NCBI GenBank assembly: GCA_949752735.1
Contig: OX457039.1
Location: 49,108,055 to 49,172,054, forward strand
Source of the DNA: Lumbricus terrestris
Lineage: Eukaryota > Annelida > Clitellata > Crassiclitellata > Lumbricidae
Reading direction: 5' to 3'
DNA: 64,000 nt
Below are positions 59,551 to 64,000 of this stretch, piece after piece; the stretch's first letter is position 1, and every line of letters starts with the position of its first letter. The translations under genes were made by a program, and so were the position numbers. The notes beneath the pieces are model-generated. The model was not told the DNA's origin. It did no database searches and saw only the letters and a list, made by a program, of their open reading frames with translations.

Positions 59551-60389
59551 TAGGGTTACCATAAGTTCTCAAATGAAAAAGAGGACACATAAAATGTTCA
59601 TCCGGTTACCTTCCCGTAGCCAGCTCCTAGGCTCCTAGTGCTACGCCAATGTTAAGTGTTGCACAAATATAAGCAACGTTAAACTACACAAAAATATGTT
59701 CTTATTGTACATGCTTTCAATTTACACTTCATTGAGTGAGTGTTCATTACGCCAGTAGGTTACTTCAGTACACATTACATTGCTGTCACTAACTGTAGGC
59801 CTACGCAGAAACAAAACAGTGACAGATTCGTCGCTTTTCGAAACCAGTGTTGCTAAAAAATTTGTTACTTTGGTATATGAAGTTCCCCAAACACTCTTAA
59901 CATGCTTCGGCGTTTCGACGAGCGCCTTTAAATCCAGTGCACCCTTATTGGCAACTGACATATAAGTTCCGCTGCCGCATATGTCAAACATTTAGCTTCC
60001 CAACCATAACGACCTGCACGAAAACACTTACGTTTCGGTATTTTTATGTCATTTCTTCCCGATTAATTTTAGAATTTATTATTTTATTTAGATCTACAAT
60101 CATCATTACGTAACTCGTTTGATTTATGCGTTTGGTAAAAAAAACCGCTTCAGGAACCGGAAATCCAATGGTAACCATGCCATTGAGGTAAATATTGCGG
60201 GAACGCGTGTTTAGTTCACGGAACGGAATAGTATATAACACGGAAAAGTAAGTAATATGATATCGATCGATCGTGGACGGACGGGAAAACCCCGGACAAA
60301 AGCCATATTTCTGGAAAGCCGCCCGGACGCCCGGACAGGGGTCTAAAAAGAGGACATGTCCGGGGAAACCCGGACGTATGGTAACCCTA
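59551..60389. mobile_element. Nested hAT-type element, 839 bp
   Basis: TAGGGTTACCATA (59551-59563) and TATGGTAACCCTA (60377-60389) are perfect inverted ends. TCTACATG flanks both sides (59543-59550 and 60390-60397), a perfect 8-bp target duplication. GGACATGTCCGGG and CGTCCGGG-type motifs near the right end are typical of a widespread MITE end sequence. No coding capacity was recognised. Confidence 0.9.
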
Positions 60390-60699
60390 TCTACATGTAA
60401 ATGATATTTTACCACACCATGACTTGGCTTAGGGTACGACTGATGGAAATTTTATATGCTACAAGCTCTGGTGTCATTCATTCATGAGAACCAGAATGTG
60501 TGTGTGAACATAGCCGCAGACTTGGTCCTGGGTTTGTGGAAACGAACGAGCGACCGAAAGACAATAATTTCCAATGCACGAGCACCTAGCTGGGTAGGGG
60601 TTTTGGAAGGTGGTGTACCAATCCATTTTCGATTTTTTTAAATTTCTACACCGCACGGTGGTATTCTAAGTTGTAATTTAGCAAGGCTGCTCATCATTT

Positions 60700-61250
60700 C
60701 AGTGCTGATAGTCATGGTTTAGGACTTTAATAAGTGTCCCGTCCCATTGTTTAAACATTTTTTACAACATTATAATGGCAACTTTTAGACTGTGATCTTT
60801 AAAAAATTGCTCACAAATTTCACGCCAAAAGGCATGGTTTGAGACTTCAATAAATGCACCTCCCCATTGTTTACATTTCTGAATTTCCACACTGTAACGG
60901 TCATCTGAACAAAATTGCCCTTTTTAAATGCTGACAGCTATGGTTTTAGAGTTTAGAGAGTCTCCTCCTTATTGTTTAATTTTTTCATTCGCACGCTGTT
61001 AATCTGGCATTTAAAGCTGTCATTTGAAAAAATTACTCATAATTTTCTTTTCTCGTCCATTGTTTGAAAAGTCATTTGCCAACTGTTGTAATAGCATTTT
61101 AGGCTGTTACCTTGACAAATCCAATCATAATTTGGTACTAAGAGACGTGGTTTAAGACTTGAATAATTCCCCCTACCTGTATCTTAATTTTTTTAAATTT
61201 TTTTAATTTACACAACGTAATGGCGGCCGTTTAGGCTGTCATTTGTAGGC
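60700..61250. repeat. Degenerate tandem repeat, about 120-bp period
   Basis: A unit containing (C/G)(A/T)TGGTTTNAGACTTNAATAA, a CCCCATTGTTT block and TTTAGGCTGTCATTTG recurs from about 60709, 60832, 60948 and 61145, with one more degraded copy. Similar phrases (GTGGTTTAAGACTTGAAAAG, TTTTAAGCTGTTATCTCATC) occur at 11240-11330 inside the 10799-12211 element, linking the two. Confidence 0.65.
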
Positions 61251-62118
61251 CTATCAAAATTGATAATTATGGACAAGCAGTGGATAACACCGTAGAAATC
61301 TATAGTAATGCTTGTGATAATATTTCTGAAATATTTTGGGGATATAAGATATAAGCATCTCCGTCACTACCACAAGTTCCGGGTTCCGTTCCTCGATCCT
61401 ATCCCATCTAAGTCTACACCCCTGTGCGAGATGCTAGTTCAATAACATAGGTCTAGTGTATCTTTCAGATTCTGAGGATGCGATTTTTGGATGGGATCAC
61501 ATAAACTCAAAAAGGGTGCGTGTAATAGGCCTATGGGGATATATTATTATGGAGAATTTGGAAGAAAATTTTAGTATGCAAATAATCAGGCAGACATCCA
61601 GACTGAGCTAGCCTTTCAGCCACACAGGCAATACATAGCCTACAGTGATTAATTCGTTTCAACCGTTTCTTTTCATCGCCTTTAGATACTTGAGTTGTTA
61701 TATTGTAGTAGACTATTTTGCTTTATGCGTCTGACTGTCTATAGGCCTACGTCAATTCCTGCTTCAGCTTGTCAGAGCAAGCGGCAAAAGCTGGAGAAAG
61801 TAGACTACGATGGCCAAGAAGTTGTCATTATGGTATGAAGGACAACCCCGGCCTTTACAACTTTATCAGGATATCAACCTACAGCAGGTCTTGAATCTGC
61901 ATCCACCCACACATTTAGCCTACTGCAAATTCTTCTGTCTGCAGCCTATGTGTGATTTTTAGCAGAATCTTCGATTACATCACCCATTTTCCCCGCTCTT
62001 ACTTCATGCACACGGGTGACCTTCGCCGTATCGGTCTAATGCTTGACTTGAAAACTGCATGTAATCATCATATCTATTATAGTTTACGCCAAATTTCAAT
62101 AGGCCTACCCTTTTCCTG

Positions 62119-62160
<42 letters not shown>

Positions 62161-62345
62161 CCAAATAAACCGCCTCAAAGATGTTCACTTTGGGCTGTTA
62201 CTATCATGTTTGTGTCCAACTTTCTACCACTAGGCTTATAACTTCTCGTCGGTTCACGCAACTAGGCAAAAAGTAACTGCACAATATCTGATTTTCAACT
62301 GCACAAATCTCTTTCCCAACTACACACTTTGTGTCCAGCTGCACG
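61251..62345. other. No gene seen (inside the hAT element)
   Basis: AT-rich element body with an AT microsatellite at 62121-62157. No frame resembling a BED finger or a hAT dimerisation domain was noticed. Confidence 0.45.
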
Positions 62346-62360
62346 TTAAAATAACCCCTG

Positions 62361-62536
62361 ATTCATTCATTCATTCATTCATTCATCTGTCCATTTTTCC
62401 ATGCGCTATTTTGACATCCTTTAACCCGTCCGTTAGTCCGCATATACAATTATACGTCGATCCGCAGTATATATATATATAAAAAATTATATATATATAT
62501 ATATATATATATCCGTCAATCAATATAAATTATAGC
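62361..62536. repeat. CATT tail and (AT)n repeats
   Basis: The CATT repeat right of the hAT insertion (62361-62385) is followed by two AT runs (62469-62512) separated by a short palindrome. Confidence 0.8.
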
Positions 62537-63020
62537 TTAATGCATTATTCTGATATTGATATTAATTATAGCATCATCATCATACACTATCTGCTGCTGA
62601 AGTCGTACGATCCTCAATCGAGCAAGGTCGAGTTCGTGCTTCAGTTTCCAGACCTGTGTTTCACAGACCGGGTTTCGACATTTGAAGTTCCTCGTCATCT
62701 CAATCGCCTCCTTCACCGATTGTTGAAATGTCAGCGATTTTCCTAAACTCTGCGCAGTAAAAACAGACTCTGATTGGTCAATCGTTGTCAAGATTGACAT
62801 TAAAGATTTGCCAAGACGGTTATATAATGATTGTTTTAGCAGCATGATTGCGTGCTCCTCTGATAAAAGTTTCAAAACTTGCAAACAAAGATTCTTTTGT
62901 TGCATTTGTGTTGTCAGCTTATAAGCTCTAGTTTTTGAGATTTTCTTACGTATTCGTACTTTTGGACAATTTGTCTGCCTGCCACTCAACAGTTCATCAT
63001 GCTTGCACTTAGGCCTCTAC
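62537..63020 (-). CDS. Possible C-terminal tail exon of a GluN3-like receptor (coiled coil)
   Basis: The minus strand is open from a TAG at about 63021 to a stop at 62537 (about 155-160 codons), without an ATG at the start. This suits a spliced last exon. The sequence is Lys/Gln/Leu-rich and amphipathic. Its end (CETQVWKLKHELDLARLRIV, then RLQQQ) has heptad character. Vertebrate GluN3A receptors also end in a coiled-coil segment, and this exon lies just downstream of the M4 exon on the same strand, so joining them is reasonable. No sequence identity to a known tail is claimed. Alternative: an independent short gene or a chance frame. Confidence 0.4.
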
Positions 63021-63328
63021 ACATCTATAGCCATGGCTTAAAATGCAGCAGTTAGGTCGTGACTAGCAATAACACTGTCAAGTACATCGTCAGAACGCGC
63101 TAGAGCATACTTGTATGCAGTTCAGAATCAGATACGCACTTATAGGGGCCTAGGCTATGCATGTAAATAGGTCATAGGCTTAGGCCCTATCTGACTAAAC
63201 AAAATTAGCACTCCACACGGTGCCTATGTATACAATGACCCATATTGTAAATTGCGCATTCGTTTGGAGAAGACGCTAAAGAACTTCTTATCCGTATAGG
63301 TAAAGTAGGTAAATAGAGGCGTTTTGAG

Positions 63329-63570
63329 TCATACAAGGCTGACGAGGCTACAGCATCCATACGAATCCCACTTGCGGAGTTTGGCTCTGAAGAACTTGAA
63401 GTAGACGTGTTCGATGATCATAAGAGCGGCTCCTAGGATCATACCGCAGGCGAGCAGGATGAAGGCACTCGTGAAGTTGAGTATGCCAAGTGGTTTACTC
63501 GACTCGCCCTTCGCCTCGTTCTTCTTGCACGAACCGGCCAACCAGAACTTCTGCAGTCGCTCCAGTTCGC
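63329..63570 (-). CDS. NMDA-type ionotropic glutamate receptor exon: end of S2 and M4
   Basis: The frame from 63570 begins with GELERLQKFWLAGSC, which resembles the end of the ligand-binding S2 lobe of NMDA receptors (EELEDKW...GICHNEK). A hydrophobic segment follows (NFTSAFILLACGMILGAALM), then IIEHVYFKFFRAKLRKW. This corresponds to transmembrane helix M4 and the following E-H-x-x-Y motif conserved in GluN2/GluN3 subunits. A pyrimidine-rich tract ending in CAG (63600-63571) is a good splice acceptor. The frame stops at 63329, though donors such as CTT|GTATGA near there would allow splicing to a further exon. The receptor sits in the neuronal plasma membrane as part of a heterotetramer gated by glycine or glutamate. 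Confidence 0.6.
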
Positions 63571-63600
63571 CTGTTCAAAAGAATTAAAACGGAAAGCAAC

Positions 63601-63775
63601 TGCATGGATAACGTCGCCACTGTACGTATACTCTGGTGGAAGTGCCACTCCCAAGCCTTGATCAAGGAGGAGGGCAGCGTTAGTGATCTTTGTTATCACA
63701 CATTGTCGTTCAACTGAAATCACCACCAGCTGCATGGACTTGAGATACGTGACCGATTCATCGCTGTTGGCCACT
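63601..63775 (-). CDS. NMDA-type glutamate receptor exon: ligand-binding S2 part
   Basis: The minus-strand frame contains VANSDESVTYL, ERQCVITKI and GLGVALPPEYTYSGD. The last matches the GYGIGLPPNSP-type block of GluN3 S2 lobes and the earlier pieces fit the preceding AFIMDKALLDYE-like segment. An acceptor-like CAG or TAG lies just upstream (about 63770-63778). The frame is one base out of register with the M4 exon at 63570, yet the two would align continuously with family members through this gap. Either an intron of unusual size, a sequencing indel or a pseudogenising frameshift separates them. Upstream exons would lie beyond position 64000. Confidence 0.5.
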
Positions 63776-63779
63776 GGAG

Positions 63780-64000
63780 GTCTAAATGTCATTCATAAAT
63801 GAACGCGGGTTTGCGTCCTTATAGCCACGTGTAGATCTACACAAAGAAACTAAATGAAACTTGAGACTATTTATTCATAGTATTGTCCTCTACGATTTGT
63901 TTATAATAATTATGGAAACAACTATATATAAGAAATTTAATGGATCTTCAACCATTGCATCATAACCGCAGTTATGAGACCAATTAGCGTCATGTTCAAC
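63780..64000. other. Probable intron, no feature recognised
   Basis: AT-rich sequence upstream (on the minus strand) of the receptor exons. Confidence 0.4.

Larger units (their letters stand above)
58733..62360. mobile_element. hAT-type element, 3.6 kb, inserted in a CATT repeat
   Basis: CAGGGGTTATTTTAA (58733-58747) and TTAAAATAACCCCTG (62346-62360) are perfect 15-bp inverted ends. ATTCATTC at 58725-58732 and 62361-62368 fits an 8-bp target duplication, though the site is in a tetranucleotide repeat so chance matching is possible. AACTGCACA-like motifs recur inside both ends. No transposase frame was recognised. A second hAT element (59551-60389) is nested within. Confidence 0.8.

Overview
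The window is eukaryotic and looks like a gene-poor stretch of a marine invertebrate genome, probably an echinoderm or another invertebrate bilaterian. The species cannot be fixed from the sequence. Evidence for this is an AT-rich background full of di-, tri- and tetranucleotide microsatellites, many different DNA transposons, spliced-gene fragments, a single-exon neurogenin gene, and exons resembling an NMDA-type glutamate receptor. Nothing prokaryotic (operons, CRISPR arrays) is present.

Layout. Positions 1-21.5 kb hold no convincing host gene. They carry two LINE 3' ends (about 1.1-1.3 kb minus strand, 3.66-4.2 kb plus strand), a hAT-type MITE with an 8-bp target duplication (4231-4604), a MITE built from GGACATTA repeats (7073-7706), a TA-flanked inverted-repeat element (10799-12211), a 280-bp tandem repeat (14.84-15.9 kb), a tRNA-derived SINE (about 17.0-17.24 kb minus strand) and many microsatellites. 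Positions 21533-36821 are one complete, very young Ty3/gypsy retrotransposon of about 15.3 kb. It has 3464-bp LTRs, a TG...CA boundary with a 7-bp terminal inverted repeat, a GTTC target duplication, a tRNA-Leu-type primer binding site, one Gag-Pol reading frame and a polypurine tract. Its reading frame starts inside the 5' LTR and reads through the primer binding site. Its 3' non-coding region carries six repeats complementary to the primer binding site.

Positions 40.6-43.8 kb hold the one clear host gene, a neurogenin-type bHLH transcription factor with TATA-like promoter, CDS and polyadenylation signal. Positions 44.6-62.4 kb are again dominated by transposons: a hAT element (45036-47918) with a TA-flanked element nested in it; a 173-bp hAT MITE (51635-51807); further TIR elements at 53860 and 55029; a decayed Tc1/mariner copy with about 350-bp TIRs (55.3-56.55 kb); and a 3.6-kb hAT element (58733-62360) inserted in a CATT microsatellite with a second hAT nested in it. 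A possible 3' exon of an unknown Ser/Gly-rich protein lies at 56.86-57.9 kb (minus). The right end (62.5-63.8 kb, minus) holds exons resembling the last part of a GluN3-like NMDA receptor: ligand-binding S2, transmembrane M4, and a possible coiled-coil tail.

The host genes have no visible functional link beyond both being neural in other animals. The most unusual biology is in the gypsy element.
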